A stretch of DNA of 14,067 bases from Chitinophagaceae bacterium (GTDB lineage Bacteria; Bacteroidota; Bacteroidia; Chitinophagales; Chitinophagaceae): NCBI GenBank assembly GCA_016741945.1, contig JACVCQ010000021.1, positions 1 through 14,067 of the forward strand, read 5' to 3'. The position numbers were made by a program, and so were the translations under genes. The notes under the pieces are model-generated. The model had not been told where the DNA came from, did no database searches, and saw only the letters and a program-made list of their open reading frames with translations. Shown here piece after piece: positions 13,516 through 14,067 of the stretch (positions are counted from its first letter, which is position 1; every line of letters starts with the position of its first letter).

Positions 13516-13568
13516 AGTTGACAGTTGACAGAAAGAAAATTATTGCTTTTCCTGTCAACTATCAACTT
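13516..13568. repeat. Heptamer-repeat hairpin between GNAT and fabD genes
   Basis: Two GTTGACA heptamers (13517-13530) pair with the inverted tandem TGTCAAC and TATCAAC at 13553-13566. The stem is about 16 bp with one mismatch (a C.A on the plus RNA, a G.U on the minus RNA). It occupies the gap between two convergent genes, just before the fabD stop. It lacks a T tract on either side, so terminator function is uncertain. Confidence 0.65.
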
Positions 13569-13572
13569 AACT

Positions 13573-14067
13573 CTAATTCACTCCACCAACTACTGCCTCT
13601 TTGTAAATTTTCTGCACCAACCCTTGTAGCACTTTACCCGGACCTGCTTCAGTGAAGTTAGTGGCACCGTCTGCTACCATAGCTTGAACGCTTTGTGTCC
13701 ATTTAACGGCACCCGTTAATTGATCTATGAGATTTTGTTTGATAAGTTCTGGTTGTGTAATGCCTGCTGCTGCTACATTCTGATAAACAGGACAGATGGG
13801 CTGATGAAATGTAGTAGCTTCAATAGCTGCCGCCAATTCTTCTCTCGCAGGAGCCATCAATGGACTATGAAAAGCTCCACCTACCGGTAATACCAATGCT
13901 CGTTTAGCACCTGCTGCTTTCATTCTTTCACAAGCTATTTCAATTCCTTTTACGGAACCACTGATCACCAATTGTCCCGGGCAATTATAATTTGCCGCTA
14001 CTACTACTTCTCCGGTTTCTACCTGTACTGCGGCACATATCTCTTCTACTTTTGCATCATCCAACGC
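13573..14067 (-). CDS. fabD: Malonyl-CoA:ACP transacylase FabD, C-terminal part (cut by window edge)
   Basis: FabD moves malonyl from CoA to acyl carrier protein to supply the elongation unit for fatty-acid synthesis. Only the last ~164 residues are in the window; the frame is open to the right edge (GCG TTG GAT GAT...), so the apparent start is not real and the gene continues beyond it. The part present has the catalytic histidine in GGAFHSPLM (the GAFHSP motif), the NYNCPGQLVISG segment, PVYQNVAA and EAGPGKVLQGLV near the end. The GHSLGE nucleophile serine would be outside the window. fabH lies elsewhere in this window, 8.5 kb away and in the opposite orientation, so the two are not an operon here. 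Confidence 0.95.
   Translation of the reverse strand, partial: ALDDAKVEEICAAVQVETGEVVVAANYNCPGQLVISGSVKGIEIACERMKAAGAKRALVLPVGGAFHSPLMAPAREELAAAIEATTFHQPICPVYQNVAAAGITQPELIKQNLIDQLTGAVKWTQSVQAMVADGATNFTEAGPGKVLQGLVQKIYKEAVVGGVN

Noticed and set aside
5064..13566. CRISPR array or attachment sites from the repeats
   Set aside because: Units are 7 bp and contiguous without spacers, with no integrase, cas gene or tRNA nearby.

Overview
The window looks like chromosomal DNA of a member of the Bacteroidota, most likely the Chitinophagaceae or a close family. The basis is: an SprA-type type IX secretion/gliding protein next to ruvA, a TonB-dependent receptor with an N-terminal carboxypeptidase-regulatory-like domain, moderately AT-rich DNA, few Shine-Dalgarno sequences, and TAnnTTTG (Bacteroidota -7) motifs ahead of several genes. 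The assignment comes from reading the sequence, not from a database search.

Layout. (1) Positions 1-3323, minus strand: ruvA followed by sprA. SprA is interrupted by an in-frame TAA at 37-39, so only its N-terminal ~886 residues are open here. (2) 3324-5059, plus strand: an antitoxin (ribbon-helix-helix, DUF6364-like) and a PIN-domain toxin overlapping by 4 bp, and then fabH, whose start overlaps the toxin end by 8 bp. Two identical 10-bp repeats, each holding the palindrome ATACGTAT, lie over the presumed -7 element and over the antitoxin start codon. (3) 5060-5345, a gene-free stretch: a heptamer tandem repeat, a palindromic cluster, a strong terminator, a candidate Pho-type box and a -7 promoter motif. 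(4) 5346-9337, plus strand: a TonB-dependent receptor and a beta-propeller phytase lipoprotein separated by a 15-bp perfect hairpin; together they read as a phytate/organophosphate acquisition pair. (5) 9386-9880, minus: a DinB-like metal-binding protein, convergent with the phytase over a repeat-built hairpin. (6) 9934-13499, plus: a PLP trans-sulfuration-family enzyme, an exported beta-lactamase-fold serine hydrolase with DUF3471-like C-terminal part, and a spermidine/thialysine-acetyltransferase-like GNAT protein. (7) 13573 to the right edge, minus: the C-terminal ~164 residues of fabD.

Most genes are ordinary housekeeping or accessory Bacteroidota genes. The parts that merit a second look are the interrupted sprA, the toxin-antitoxin pair translationally overlapped with a fatty-acid synthesis gene, the phytase locus with a possible phosphate-responsive box, and a set of 7-bp-period tandem repeats found at the 3' intergenic gaps of the plus-strand genes. 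No tRNA, rRNA, CRISPR array, insertion sequence or riboswitch was recognised.
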